Assembly (NCBI GenBank): GCA_010909165.1
Contig: MU008184.1
Span: 496,001-560,000, forward strand
DNA from: Anthoceros angustus
Taxonomy: Eukaryota; Streptophyta; Anthocerotopsida; Anthocerotales; Anthocerotaceae
Direction of reading: 5' to 3'
DNA length: 64,000 nucleotides
A program made the translations under genes and the position numbers. The notes under the pieces are model-generated. The model had not been told where the DNA came from, did no database searches, and saw only the letters and a program-made list of their open reading frames with translations. This document shows positions 1 through 12,500 of this stretch, piece by piece; the stretch's first letter is position 1; every line of letters starts with the position of its first letter.

Positions 1-470
1 AGCAACGGCAGCTAGACACCCTTCAGTGCTGAACACTCCTGCGCAGGGAACAACGCTTCAGTACAAATGCAAAGGCAGGTGCTGGCTCCGATGCCGGGAG
101 GATGGCCTGATGGCCTAGACAGTGGGCATGGGAACACAGGCTCTTGGCCTGCTCCTGTGGCATCCTCACTCAGGCGTAACTAATTGTAACTACCTTGTAA
201 CCTGCGAAAGTCCACACTTCCCCATAGCAGACTCAGAGCGCCCCTGGATGCTCGGCTCATATGCTCAGGCTCGAAAGAAGCGTTTAAGAAACCATGGCCT
301 AACAGTATCATGCATTTTATATTGATATTATAAATAATATCTCATATGTTTCTGTATTTTGTTTTCACGAATTGATTGCCTCTTTCCTTTAGTATCATGC
401 GTATCATGCATTTTGTAAAACCCTGTAATATAACAACCCCCGTTCTTCGCTGGCTTCTAGTCGGTAACCG
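1..470. other. left edge, no gene seen
   Basis: No coding family is recognisable. The stretch 330-420 is AT-rich and repeats the words TATCATGCATTTT and GTATCATGCG. It may be the eroded flank of the PPR remains that follow. Confidence 0.4.
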
Positions 471-509
471 CGTTCTAAACATCTACCGAAGGCATTTTAA
501 ACAAGGGTG

Positions 510-1707
510 CTCAAGCCATCTGACCATCAGAGTCGATTGTTTGGAGACAACTAAATTGACGTACAGTAAATGTCGATATCTCGGCCCCGTTTGGATAGTC
601 ACACATGACAACTGTTTGCATCAACCATGCTCCCAGACTAAAACGTACATGTTCATCGATGGTCACAGGCAAAATCAGCTTGAAGCCCTTGTTCGTCGAT
701 CTGGTCATAGAGCTGCCCTCCCACATGAGAAGGTGCCATGGTCACACATGGCTGCAGGAGGTATAAAAAAGTCAGACGATCAGGTGCAACAAAGTCTTCT
801 TCTTGCATTGCCCTCTACAGATGAAGGGCTCAAGTTGTCCCAAGCCCTGACGAGAATATCCTGCTGTCCTGGCATTCCATGTCACCACACCTTCTTTTGC
901 CAAGCTTGTCAAACACACCACAAGCATCGATATCACCCAGGCTGCCACATCCTGCATACATGCTTACCAAACTCCAGGTGTGGAACAATCATCCTTCAGC
1001 CCACGTTCTCCAATTTGTGGGTGAAGCTGCTTCCAGAACTGGGGTACCCACACTAGCACATGCGTGCAGTAGACACACAAATGTCACAGATGTTTTCTGC
1101 GCCATCTAAATGGCCTGCACGCCCTAGAAGATCAGTCATGCAATTGGGATGCTGAATATTAGGTTTCCATGCCATCCTGTTCAGGCATGGAATCAAAGTG
1201 CTTGCGACCTCATTCCCCAGTCCCTCACGACTCCCTGGTCTTAAAAGGGAAGTAAAAGTAGCATCATCAGGCTCACTACGGCGGTGAACATCTCCTCGAA
1301 TCAAGCTAGTGCGTTCTGTGACCTTCATCACAAGTACCACACAAAGCTATCAACCCATTCCATGTCACCACATCCTTCGTGGCTTAGCTGTCAAACACCC
1401 GGCGTGCATCGTCCAGTTCGCCAACTTTGCACACTTCTTGGCTGCGACCTTCCTGTTCATACCCAGAATCAGAGCCGCTCATGTTGCCACATATTTCGTG
1501 TCCAAGTGTCAAGCACCTGGCTTGCATCTTCCAGTTCGACAATTGCATAAATGCCAAGCAGACAAGTGCCCACAGGTGTGCTATCCTCTTTCCAAAGTCT
1601 GTGAATGCAGCTGCCTGGCCTTCTGTAAGGCACCAACGCTTGCCAGGGCCTTCAGAAGCGAAAGTGACATAGTCATCCACAATCAGGCTCTCCTGTTCGA
1701 ATTGCAC
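510..1707 (-). pseudogene. decayed PLS-type pentatricopeptide repeat (PPR) gene remains
   Basis: PPR proteins bind organellar RNA in plants. Read on the minus strand, clear PPR phrases appear in three frames. From 1707 to 1384 a segment ends in GELDDARRVFD. From 1340 to 1053 come EPDDATFTSLL and then LLGRAGHLDGAENI, which resemble the end of a PLS repeat tract. From about 960 to 640 come YAGCGSL, VFDKL, VVTWNARTAGYSRQGLGQ, APDRLTFLYLLQ and GGQLYDQIDEQGLQAD. Frame changes and stops separate these pieces. The order is unusual, because a C-terminal-like motif precedes N-terminal-like repeats. This means either two adjacent relics or one rearranged relic. No intact start or full repeat array is present, so I call it a pseudogene. 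Confidence 0.7.
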
Positions 1708-1709
1708 AC

Positions 1710-2305
1710 AACAGAATACAACCTTCTTGGCCGAGCCTATGCTTGCGTACCCGTGCTTGTCACCGCATCTTTGTGGCTAAGCTGTTGTAGAGTCAGCTCA
1801 TGGGCTCCAGCCGCAACCACTCGTTCAACGTCAACCTGGTTTCCCCAGTCTCTGACTGACTTCTTTTCCTCGGTTCGGCAGGGGGTCCCCAGATGACCCA
1901 GCTGGACAGGAACACAATGGGATACAGAAGAATGAAAGCCCTGCAGGTAGAGGGCGGAGGTGCAGACCCTGGTTGTTTTCCGACGAGTCCCACGGTTCCC
2001 CACCCCCCGGGGAATGTTTGCAGATCCGATGCAACTTACGTAAGAGGTCCTAGATGTCTGTGACTCACGGAAGAAAGTCTGAGATTCTTCCGATTCGGGA
2101 AGTATCCCGCCAGGAAAAGCTGCCTGTTAGGGGAGTCGTCGGCATGGGACTGCGGGAAAAGTTATGAACCAAACTTCACGACTTTGTGTTCTGAATTTGA
2201 ATTGGGTACTAGCACACGACCTCGATGGCCAGTTGTTTAGACTACATATGTATGTACATATGTACTGGCTTTCTGTAATCCTGGCAGGCGACGAAGACCA
2301 GCGGA
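1710..2305. promoter_or_regulatory. upstream region of the nucleotide-sugar transporter
   Basis: No coding signal in 1710-2305. It is the probable 5' region of the transporter starting at 2306. A nearly palindromic AT motif, ACATATGTATGTACATATGT, lies at about 2245-2264. A TTGCAG/CTGGCAG-like acceptor just before the start leaves room for a 5'UTR intron, which cannot be settled here. Confidence 0.35.
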
Positions 2306-4179
2306 ATGAGGTTGTCGGGAGGCAGCAGTACCTTCTCTGACAAAGAGCGGGACAAGGACTGGGAGGAGCAGGAGAGCTTGATGAGCGAAGAGACTGGTCT
2401 GGGTAACAGGGTGGAATTGAAGAGGGCCAAGGCAGCTGCTCATCACCTCAAGATTCGGTCCCTAATAGTCGCCGCCGTTCTCACCGTCTTCTCCAGCTCA
2501 CAGGTCAGTTGCGGTGATTCGTCATGTTCTTCACACTGCTATGGTTTTAGGCACGATGATTGATGTTTTGTGTGTCTCCTTGATCATGGTGTGGTCAGGG
2601 TATTCTCACCACTTTGTCACAGACCAATGGCAGTTACAGATACGACTATGCTACCATTCCCTTTCTCGGCGAATTACTCAAGGCATGGATTCTTTCTTCA
2701 CTCTAGAGGTGCGGTTGCTGGACTTTCAGTCCAAAAGCTTCCACTTTCAGTAACATTAGTTGTGGTGTATGTGTTCTTGGCTGCTGCAGCTGCTGGTTTG
2801 TGTCTTCATGCTATGGAGGGAATCTAGGACATCCCCCCCTGTGCGTATTACGACAGACTGGAAGAGCGTTCGTCTATTCGTCATTCCATCAATGATATAC
2901 TTGGTGCACAACAATGTCCAGTTCGCAACCTTGACTTATCTGGACACGTCTACCTTCCAAATTATGGGGAATTTGAAGATAGTTACAACTGGTATTCTAT
3001 CCAGGTGGCTGCTTCTCTTGCGAACCTTTTCTACTGCTCTGTAGAGTCCAGCATTGTGGCCCTAGAATTTTGACTCACGGTGGCATCGTTCAGAACATTC
3101 CTGAAGAGAAAGCTGTCCAATTTACAATGGATGGGTATCATATTGTTTACTCTTGGTACTACAACAAGCCAGGTATTGAGATGTGAAACAAGGAGTAGTA
3201 GGGACTCATAGGGCTCTGCTCCTAGGCTCTGGGAGTTCTCAATCGGACCCGTTTGCCCAATATGCAGGTTAAGAGCTGCGGGGAGGCTAACTGTCAAGGA
3301 CTCCTGTCATCGCCATGGCAAGGTTATCTGCTGGGCATTCTATCAGCATGTCTGTCAGCGTCAGCAGGAGTATACACCGAGTTCTTGATGAAGAAGAACA
3401 ACGACTCCCTGTATTGGCAGAATCTGCAGCTATATGCGTAGGTGCCTTCTGCAGTCTCTGGTATCCCTGCCAGAGGAAGTACTATTGCTACCTACCTTCT
3501 GCTGACTCTCGAGGTTCTGGGAAAAGCTTTCCTTCATGTTCTGTGTGGAACTAATTTTCTGTCGTTGTCTGTGTTTGTAGATTTGGGGTCCTGTTCAACA
3601 TGCTTCGGTTAACATGGGATGACATCGGAAGTGGGTATGCAAAGGGAGCCTGGTGGTTCCGTCTTTTCTCTGGTTATGACTTCGTGACTTGGCTGGTAGT
3701 GCTTAACCTCGGTTGGACAGGCCTACTGGTGTCATGGGTCATGAAGTACGCTGACAACATATTGAAGGTACTACTCAACGCCCTCACATTACTTTATGGG
3801 CATCCTCTTGAAAGTTCTGGGCTTCAGTCTGCAAGCAACTGTGCTCTCTTTGATTTACTCGTGTGTAGGTATACTCGACGTCAATGGCAATGCTCTTGAC
3901 GACTGTCGCCTCCGTGTATTTATTCAACTTTGTGCCCACTCTTCAGGTCGGCACGTCTTTGCAATCCGTGAATCCTGAGCTCGCCACATCATTGCGGTTT
4001 CTGATTACCTTGTGTTTGGCTTGCAGTTATTTTTGGGCATTCTCATATGCGGCATGTCTTTGCAAATGTATTTCTCTCCTCCTCACATGCTCGTGGACCT
4101 TCCGGCTTCCCAATCCAAGGGAGGCACTGACAGTTCGTCTTTGCTTCCTGTAATCACAAAGAGCCCTGGAAGCTCTTGA
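2306..4179 (+). CDS. CMP-sialic acid transporter-like nucleotide-sugar transporter (SLC35A family), eight exons
   Basis: A Golgi-type multi-pass carrier that exchanges a nucleotide sugar for the nucleotide monophosphate. The true plant substrate is unsettled because plants lack typical sialic acid. Exons read as 2306-2503, 2599-2682, 2790-3004, 3095-3172, 3268-3437, 3581-3767, 3869-3946 and 4027-4179. They join in phase to about 387 residues. Family motifs run in order: AVLTVFSSSQG, YDYATIPFLGELLK, ITTDWKSVRLFVIPS, HNNVQFATLTYLDTS, QIMGNLKIVTTGIL, GYLLGILSACLSA, YTEFLMKKNNDSLYWQN, WLVVLNLGWTGLLVSW, MKYADN and a C-terminal FSPPHMLVDLP. Together they give about ten hydrophobic spans. The first roughly 45 residues are hydrophilic and acidic, longer than in the short plant members I recall. 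Intron 2 appears to use a GC donor (AAG|GCATGG). Start choice is the first ATG in phase. The gene looks intact. Confidence 0.9.
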
Positions 4180-4610
4180 GACAGCCTCTAATTCATCAGT
4201 ATGCTCCACCTGCGTGCACATTAAACGGATCGTTGTTACCCGATAACGTGCAAGATTTGTAACATGCGAGTTATGGTGTTAGGTCATGTCAAACTGGGCG
4301 ATTGCGGGGCTAGTCCCCCTCTCGGCCACATCATCGGCTCGGGCACCTTCGAGTGCGCCGTTGGGATCTCGTGTGGTGGCATCTCGTGTGGCGGCAAGTA
4401 ATTCTACCTGCTGCTCTTTGGGGCACATGGCTGTTGGCCTCGAAGGCCTCTGTGCCGGCGGGCTTTCTAGGGAGTTGGGCCTTCTCTGCCTCATTCTGGC
4501 CTCCCGTTTTTTTAGTAAGAATTCTCACATGTATGAGGCCTTTGTCTCGGGCGTTGAGGAGAGGTTTTTCCTTTTAGGTGTCTTTTAAGGATGATTAAGG
4601 GATCTTTATC
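4180..4610. other. transporter 3' flank entering repeat region
   Basis: No coding family seen. A GGGGCTAGTCCCC-type hairpin at about 4306-4320 recurs at about 6835-6850, so the flank already carries the repeat found at the other end of the 4.6-6.8 kb block. Confidence 0.4.
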
Positions 4611-6715
4611 CTCCAAGGCTAGAGCTATCATACCTCACTTTTCCTCGTTCTCCGAGGTTGGGTTACGTGGGGTTGTTTTACATGTTCAGGGCGAGCATGA
4701 AAGGATAGGGAGCCTAGCGCTACTTTGGCACATCTACCATTTCCCACCAAATCTTAGCTTACCTTGTACTGTCATGCTCTTAAGTTGACATTGAAGAACT
4801 CTCTTCACGAAATGGTTATCTTATAGGAGATATGCATATCTCTACGAGAAGCAGTACAGGCAGGCGCATCTGGCCCTTCTCCTGGTTCCTCCATTCCCCA
4901 ACCACCCGGGCTTGCCTCTGCTCTTGCTCGGGGAAGGGAGCATGTTCTTGGCTTCTAGCCTGACCTTGCATCCAGGCTTTCCGAATCACACCGGCTTCTT
5001 TTTCTACCATGATGAGGTTCCACCTGGGTTTGGTCTAACATGTGGGGTGCTCTCTTCTGTCCTGCAGCTGTGGGCCCCCCCTCGACGACTTTGGGACTCA
5101 CCTAGCTCGTTGACCCACTGGAGGACAAGGCATCGCTAAGCATGACGCCGTCTGTGACGTCATGTTCTCAATGGCGAAGGAGAGTGGGTTCTTGCCATAT
5201 AGGGAGCACCCATATACTCTGCTCAACAGCGTTTCCCTGAGGGTTGATCTGGATTAGGTGACGGAGGGATGCGCGACAGCGAACCTTCACAAGTACTCAC
5301 CCATGCAGGAAGGCCACGCATTCATCCCCCTTACCATCAAGACCCACGAGGCCATAGGTAAGGATTTCTCACAGTTTATTAAGGCTTGTGCCAAGGCTAC
5401 AACCGCAAGAAGGGGTTGGTCTCCTCCTTTCATGTGTGGTTGCCTTCTTCCACGTGTGTTAATCGCCTTGCGTAGAGCGTGGGCGAACGCAATGTACAAA
5501 GACCAAAGCGCAGGGATGTCACCTTCACAAGTACTCACCCATGCGGGAAGGCCACGCATTCATCCCCTACCATCAAGACCCACGAGGCCATAGGTAAGGA
5601 TTTCTCACAGTTTATTAAGGCTTGTGCCAAGGCTAGAGCTATCATACCTCACTCACTTTTCCTCGTTCTCCGAGGTTACGACATGTTCAGGCGAGCATGA
5701 AAGGATAGGGAGCCTAGCGCTACTTTGGCACATCTACCATTTCCCACCAAATCTTAGCTTACCTTGTCTCGCCATGCTCTTAAGTTGACATTGAAGAACT
5801 CTCTTCACGAAATGGTTATCTTATAGGAGATATGCATATCTCTCACGAGCGATGTGCGTGATCGGCCCTTCTCGGTTCCTCCATTCCCCAACCACCCGGC
5901 TTGCCTTCACCTCGGGAAGGGAGCATGTTCTTGGCTTCTAGCCCCGACCTTGCATCCGTGCTTTCCGAATCACACCGGCTTCTTTTTCTACCATGATGAG
6001 GTTCCACCGGTTTGGTCTAACATGTGGGGTGCTCTCTCCTGTGGCCCCCTCGACGACTTTGGGACTCACCTAGCTCGTTGACCTTTGGAGGACAAGGCAT
6101 CGCTAAGCACGCCGGACGGCGTCATGTTCTCAATGGCGAAGGAGAGTGGGTTCTTGCCATATAGGGAGCACCCATATACTCTGCTCAACAGCGTTTCCCT
6201 GAGGGTTGATCTGGATTAGGTGACGGAGGGATGCGCGACAGCGAACCTTCACAAGTACTCACCCATGCAGGAAGGCCACGCATTCATCCCCCTTACCATC
6301 AAGACCCACGAGGCCATAGGTAAGGATTTCTCCTGGTTTATTAAGGCTTGTGCCAAGGCTTACCACAACCGCAAGAAGGGGTTGGTCTCCTCCTTTCATG
6401 TGTGGTTGCCTTCTTCCGACACTGTGTGTTAATCGCCTTGCAGAGAGCGTGGGCGAACGCAATGTACAAAGACCAAAGCGCAGGGATGTCACCTTCACAA
6501 GTACTCACCCATGCAGGAAGGCCACGCATTCATCCCCCTTACCATCAAGACCCACGAGGCCATAGGTAAGGATTTCTCCTGGTTTATTAAGGCTTGTGCC
6601 AAGGCTTACCACAACCGCAAGAAGGGGTTGGTCTCCTCCTTTCATGTGTGGTTGCCTTCTTCCGACACTGTGTGTTAATCGCCTTGCAGAGAGCGTGGGC
6701 GAACGCAATGTACAA
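4611..6715 (+). mobile_element. duplicated C-terminal tails of a non-LTR retroelement-like ORF
   Basis: Two long copies of one segment lie head to tail, from about 4615 and from about 5633. Within them a shorter block of about 108 bases occurs four times (about 5289, 5530, 6250 and 6497). At 5139-5400 the plus strand reads KHDAVCDVMFSMAKESGF, then REHPYTLLN, then RVDLD, an in-frame stop, then LHKYSPMQEGHAFIPLTIK. A KH..V...L...AKE.GF...R then RxDxD then KY.....G..F.P order resembles the restriction-like endonuclease tail after reverse transcriptase in some non-LTR elements. That match is from memory and moderate. No reverse transcriptase core is present here. Stops and indels make all copies nonfunctional. 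Confidence 0.5.
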
Positions 6716-6922
6716 GACGGCAGCAAGCGCAGGGGATGTGTCGTCTTCGGCACCAGTGGTAGGTAGGAAGCATTTTCATAACCCAGAGCACGACATTCTC
6801 GGAGCGCTACGTAGTTTCAAAATGGGCGAACGTGGGGGCTAGTCCCCCTTGGCCAAGTGCCCCCTTGTGGATTGTTCCCTTTCATTTCCGAGGTACATGG
6901 GATTTCTCATCTCTTTTTACTA
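6716..6922. repeat. hairpin-bearing repeat junction
   Basis: Contains the perfect inverted repeat GGGGGCTAGTCCCCC at about 6835-6849 in a context (GGGCGA...GGGGCTAGTCCCC..GGCCA) that also occurs at about 4300. It marks the right edge of the block above. Confidence 0.4.
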
Positions 6923-8174
6923 CATGAAGTCTTTGTTCTTTCGAGTTATACTACTCTGTCTACGAGTTTATGGATTTGTGCCTGAAAGGGGTTGCGCAAC
7001 AAACACTCCCCTGAACATGGTGTACGTCATACATGGTTTCTTTAGCGTTCATACGTTGTACATGTTCGATGATCAAGAACTCAATTGACATGGCGGTCAG
7101 GTAAACACAGGTTAGTTCATTTTTGCATTTCTAAGTAACAGTTATAGTTGCCTACTAGTGATTCATCTCCATATTCTTCATATTTGCTAAAAGCTATGCT
7201 CGTTGTTCTCACTTCTAAGCCCGATTCACTAGACAAACACTAGTTGTATGAAGCACGATCATCCTTCTGATCAATACTGAAAGGACTTACGGTAGTTGAA
7301 ACCCTAAACCCTAACTTAAGTAAATATGAATCACTATTTCTTCGCGAGCTATAAGGTCTTCCAGTAGTTGGAACTTGGGCAAACATGAGTCATTGTGTTT
7401 CTCGTTAATGTAATACAAATATTGTCTTGTCTATGCAATACAAATATTGTCTCAATTTTGAATATGAAACATGCTTTCAGTGTGGATGAACTGGGCAAAT
7501 GAAATATAAGAGAATTAAGCAAGATTTTTGTCGAGCCGTGACCCGAGGACGACATGAAGTCTTTGTTCTTTCGAGTTATACTACTCTGTCTACGAGTTTA
7601 TGGATTTGTGCCTGAAAGGGGTTGCGCAACAAACACTCCCCTGAACATGGTGTACGTCATACATGGTTTCTTTAGCGTTCATACGTTGTACATGTTCAGT
7701 GATCAAGAACTCAATTGACATGGCGGTTCAGGGTAAACCTGGTTAGTTCATTTTTGCATTTCTAAGTAACAGTTATAGTTGCCTACTAGTGATTCATCTC
7801 CATATTCTTCATATTTGCTAAAAGCTATGCTCGTTGTTCTCACTTCTAAGCATTCACTAGACAGAACACTAGTTGTATGAAGATCATCATCCTTCGATCA
7901 ATCGAAGGACTTACGGTGGTTGAAACCCTAAACCCTAACTTAAGTAAATATGAATCACTATTTCTTCATGAGCTATAAGGTCTTCCCGAGGTTGGAACTT
8001 GGGCAAACATGAGTCATTGTGTTTCATACGTAATACAAATATTGTCTTGTCTATGCAATACAAATATTGTCTCAATTTTGAATATGAAACATGCTTTCAG
8101 TGTGGATGAACTGGGCAAATGAAATATAAGAGAATTAAGCAAGATTTTTGTCAGAGCCGTGACCCGAGGACGAC
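6923..8174. repeat. head-to-tail tandem duplication, about 629 and 622 bp
   Basis: Copy 1 spans about 6923-7551 and copy 2 about 7552-8174. Both begin with CATGAAGTCTTTGTTC and end with GTGACCCGAGGACGAC, so the junction is exact. They differ mostly by one- to four-base indels. Each copy carries one short plant telomere-like motif, AAACCCTAAACCCTAA, at about 7301 and 7924. No coding content is recognised. Confidence 0.85.
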
Positions 8175-9500
8175 AATGAGCAAAGACAAAGAACCCAATT
8201 CAAACCCAAAAACTAGGTCTAAACAGGTCCCAGGGTATTTTGCTATTTCCTATTTCCGTAATCTAGAAAATAGGCCGGTATCATTACAATTATCCATCGT
8301 AACTTGGTAACCACGATGGTAAATGCGTATTAGACCAGGTAAATACGGATGACAACCTAGGTGGTTCGACGGCGTGGAACGTAATTTTGGAAGGGTGACA
8401 CGTGGATGGTGGCAAGGGGTCGTTTGACATATAACGAGCCAGAACCCTAGAATTATCAACAACCGTTAACAATAGGCAGGTAGTCACGACCCAAGGACAT
8501 GCGCCAAGAAGGTGGCGGGCGTGAAGCTACGGTACAACATGCAGAGAGGTGGTAGTTACTAGCAATGAAATGACATCTTCCTGCGTGTCGATTACGCCCA
8601 CCGCACTGTAGCTGAGAGAAGAACACCTCCAAACATAGTGTCTTGGCGAGTTCGGGCCTCTCGGCCCGACACCTAGCGGCTCTTTCTTCCTTTGAGCGTT
8701 GTTCGGAAAACTCGCGATCGAGCGCTTTTCCCTCGAGTCTAAAAATGCGTACGAGTTGGCCACGCGGATTGTTCCAGTGTGACCAGCAGCGAGGAGGCAT
8801 GGCTCCCAGAAGAACTGCTATTTGTAGCTCCACGTTGTAAGTATTTTCCTCAAAATGTTTTCTTAATTTTTTAAACTCTTTATTATTATTATTAATCACA
8901 AAAATATGATTGGGCCATTTCACGATGGCGATTGGTATTGTGGTTCCCTTATTATGAATTTCGTTGTAAAGCATTTTTCTTCCAAAATGTGAAGTGAGGA
9001 GGGTATTTTTAAATTAGGTGATTATGTTTGTGGAGGCATGATGAAGCATCCATTCAAGTGCAGAGTGCCACTCGTAAACTCCCTCCATTAATCACCGACC
9101 CTGTGCCACACATAGTCTAGCATGGAGAGAAAAGGAGTGGGGGTGGGGGTGGGGGTGAGGGGGAGGGGGTGAGAGGGGAGGGGGCTGAGTGCTCTAATAC
9201 TAGTCGTCATGCTCTTTAGCATTTTCTCAAGTATTCTTATTGTGAGTGTGTACACCGCCCACAAGTGCGCATTGCCCCGATGGTACATGTTCATACATGC
9301 CCACCTTTCGCAAGCCATCGATGGCCAACCATTGTTGGGCACCAGTGGACTTGGACTCTTGGGGCAGAAATAAGTAGGGTTTTGTTTTTTTTCGAGGGAG
9401 CGAGGATAAAATAAGGCTAAAAGGAGGAATAAGCATGGATAGCACACCGGATGACCGGAGTATACTCCGACCCGGAGTGAGCAACGCACTCCCTACTATG
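8175..9500. other. noncoding stretch with G-rich tract
   Basis: No recognised gene. A minus-strand open frame at 8456-8974 has no family motif. A run of G-tracts lies at 9130-9185. The remainder contains AT-rich pieces (8860-8900) and a polypurine/polypyrimidine patch near 9370. Confidence 0.4.
9127..9187 (+). other. G-quadruplex-capable tract
   Basis: Successive runs of five G separated by T, TGA or A (GGGGGTGGGGGTGGGGG and so on) give at least five G-tracts within about 45 bases. This is sufficient for an intramolecular quadruplex. Function unknown. Confidence 0.6.
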
Positions 9501-12500
9501 GCAACCGACCACGCTGTAACGGATAAGTCCGGACCCACCTGTGTCCAAGCAGAGGGAGTGGAAAGTAACTTAGAAGTTGAGCCGTGAGGACTGACCAGGC
9601 GGCGCCACGTGACGGCCCCGAGTGGAGGTCGGCATGCACCGGCCAGACCGACCGCTGGGCCGCAGGCAGTGTATTCACGCCGACGCGCGGCGTAAGGCCG
9701 TAGGTACGCGTAAGGCCGCAGTAAGCGAGGCGTAAGGTCGAATAAGCCATGCATGCACGCGCTACGACAGAAGAGGCGCCTTCCGCCCCGTTTTACAAGG
9801 CGCCAAGGGGAAGGTCATTTCACGCACCGAGACACTCGCAGCCTGCGCCGCAACCCGCTCGGGCGCTATCTCTTGAGCGCCCAAGCACCTTCGAGCGGTT
9901 CACCGCCGGTTGGAGCGAACGCGGGCGAGGAGGGCGATCGTGCTGAACTCCGGCCAGCAGCCGACAAGGGGAGACGAAGGCGATGGCACCCAAAAGCATG
10001 GAAGTTTGGGAGCCATGGAACCTCGTGAGCGCAACATTGTGACCCGCGCTATCCGGACTTTGGGCCCGGGCCGGAGGAAGCGGAGAATTAGTGAGGAGTG
10101 GCACTGGATGCGTCGGGTCCGACGCTCGACGCCTACCCGTCCGGAGTTCGCCCAAGATGTTGGCGGGCAACAAGGAGGTGCGGTCCAAGAACCTCCGGAG
10201 GACCCGAGGCGATGGACCTTGAGGTCCCGAGGCGCCTACAACCGCCCAAAGGAGGAAGAAGGGGAGGTGCCGAGCCCCTCAAGGCGGGAAGATAGGGCCG
10301 CAAGCGGGCCGAGGCTCGACGCAGGACCACCAACGGCTTGATATCCGACCGCCGACAATGAGTAAGGGCGGTAGCCCGGATCATTGTCCATTGAACTCGC
10401 CACCAAGGTGGATCACCTTGGTGATAACTGCTGGTATTCCCGCATGCGCTACAATGGGGAAGAGGGCGACTGGGAAGGATTATCTTCGCCTTAGCCAGAG
10501 GCCCGCAAGCTCGGACCGAGAAGCCTCGCCATTCTGGGCCCCCATACCGATCCATGTATGGGGACATTTCGAGCTCTCAAGGAGGGAGAGCTTGAGCGGC
10601 GCCCGAAAGGACCGAGGCCCCGCCAAGTGGAGCTGCAAGGGCGCCGAGGTGGGAGGCCGACCAAGGCCAAACGGACCCGGAGGAGGACGATCGAGGGAAT
10701 TGACTCCATACGTCGAACGGACCCCTCACCACCTGTGGAAGTATGGGAGGAAATCCCCGCCTCCTCCTCGGTGCCCCAACCGAGCAGCCAGCAGGAGGCC
10801 CAACCCCCAGCCCACCCACCACAACCACACCAGGAGCTCACGGACTGGGAACCAAGAGACGCAAGACCATGTACCAACGCAAGACCTCGGGACGGTGCCA
10901 AGATTCTTACCCCGCCACCTGAGTGGCAAGAAGCTGAGGAAGCAAGGAGGGCGAAGGGACGCCCAGTGAGCAGGAGGACACCGCAGCAGACCGAGTCCTG
11001 CCTCCCTGTGAAGGGCAAAAGGGCTTGCCCCTGACTCACCTCCGAGCCCCGTGGAGAAAAAGGGCGGAGAAGGAGCTCGCGCCAAAAGGGCCAAGGAGGG
11101 TGAAGCGAAGCCAAGACTCGTGACCTAAGGGTCCCGATTAGGTCCGGAGAACCCCCCGACTTACTCCTGACACAGATGGAGGTCCTCGGATCACAAATGC
11201 CTCCCACTACGGACTTTGTGGGAGCCTCACCGGCCGTGGAAGAAACACGGTGGTCCTGCTACTGCCATGGACAGATGCTTTGGGGTCTCTGGATGGCCGA
11301 GAAGACCTGGAGGTAGAAGCCACCCGAGGCGCATGGTACTCCTCCAGAGCAGCTTGAGGGGCCCAGAGGAGGAAGGCCAAGCTCTCGGATTGAGGAAGGG
11401 AAACGCCGGAGGCCGAGAGGGAAGTCCGTCCATCCGCAAGGACCGGACTAAATTCCTTCACCGGAGGAGCAGCAAGCTAAGGAGGCCAAGCGGCCGAGGA
11501 CCTCTGCAGGGGTAGCGCAGCAGAGGCTAAGAGGCCCGGGCAAGCGAGAGGGCCTGGACCGTGAGGCGGCCCCGACCAGACCAGAGCCAAGCCGAGAGGC
11601 TGTGAAGGTGGCCAAGGAGGCGGCCACGGGGGACCGCGATCACTATCGCGTGATCGAACCGTGGAGGGAGGCTACCGGGTAGCCACGGCCAATCAAGGCC
11701 GAGCAGCAAGAGAGCAAGCACGACGAGCCGTGGTAAACACTGGAGGCCAAGACCCGGAAAGGGGGACCTGTGCAGCAGGAGGTAGAAGGGAGGCGCAGGA
11801 GCCGGAGGACAAGAAGGACACCTTGGAGTTACAACCCAAGACGCTGGAGCAAGGGGTTCTCAACGAGAGTCCAAGACTTCGAGATAGAGCGCCCTCCGCC
11901 TCAAGATGGAGCAGGAGGCGGCGGAGCAAGCGCGACACCAGCTGTGAAGTCGCGAAGGAGATGGAGGATCTCCTGACTCACCCGTGAGGTGGAGCAAAGA
12001 AGGAGATGGAAGACCGCAAGGAGACCTTGAGTCAGCAGCCCAAACTACCATTGAGAGGAATGGTAGTCTCAGACTGGTCGCGAACGCGAACGGAAATAGA
12101 GCGGCCCGCCTGCTATGGACGAGGCAAGACGGCGATGGAACAGGAGTGGACGCCGAGATGGAGAAGGGCCTGGCGAAGCCCGCACCGCAGTTGCCCGACC
12201 GTCTGGAGAGGGAGATGGAGTTAACAGCCTGTAATGGACAGAGAGGCGAGAGCACCGGAAGCGCATAAGAAGCCCGGGTCCATGAGGAAGGCGGGGAACG
12301 CGCTATGGCCGGTAAGTCGGCACGGGAGAAGCGACGGAGTTGGAGTGTGGAGCAACAATGAGCCATGGAGGTGACCGAGGCAGCTGCACGCGAAGCAGCC
12401 CTGCCCTATCAAACCCGCGGGAGGTGGTCCAATGCCGGCAAAGACGCCTCCCGAGCACCTATGGCTAAGGGAGACGGTGCCCGCACACGTGGAAGAGGCA

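Noticed and set aside
8456-8974. 172-codon minus-strand ORF
   Set aside because: No recognisable domain, and it contains low-complexity VINNNNKEFKK from an AT-rich tract. Kept only as noncoding description.
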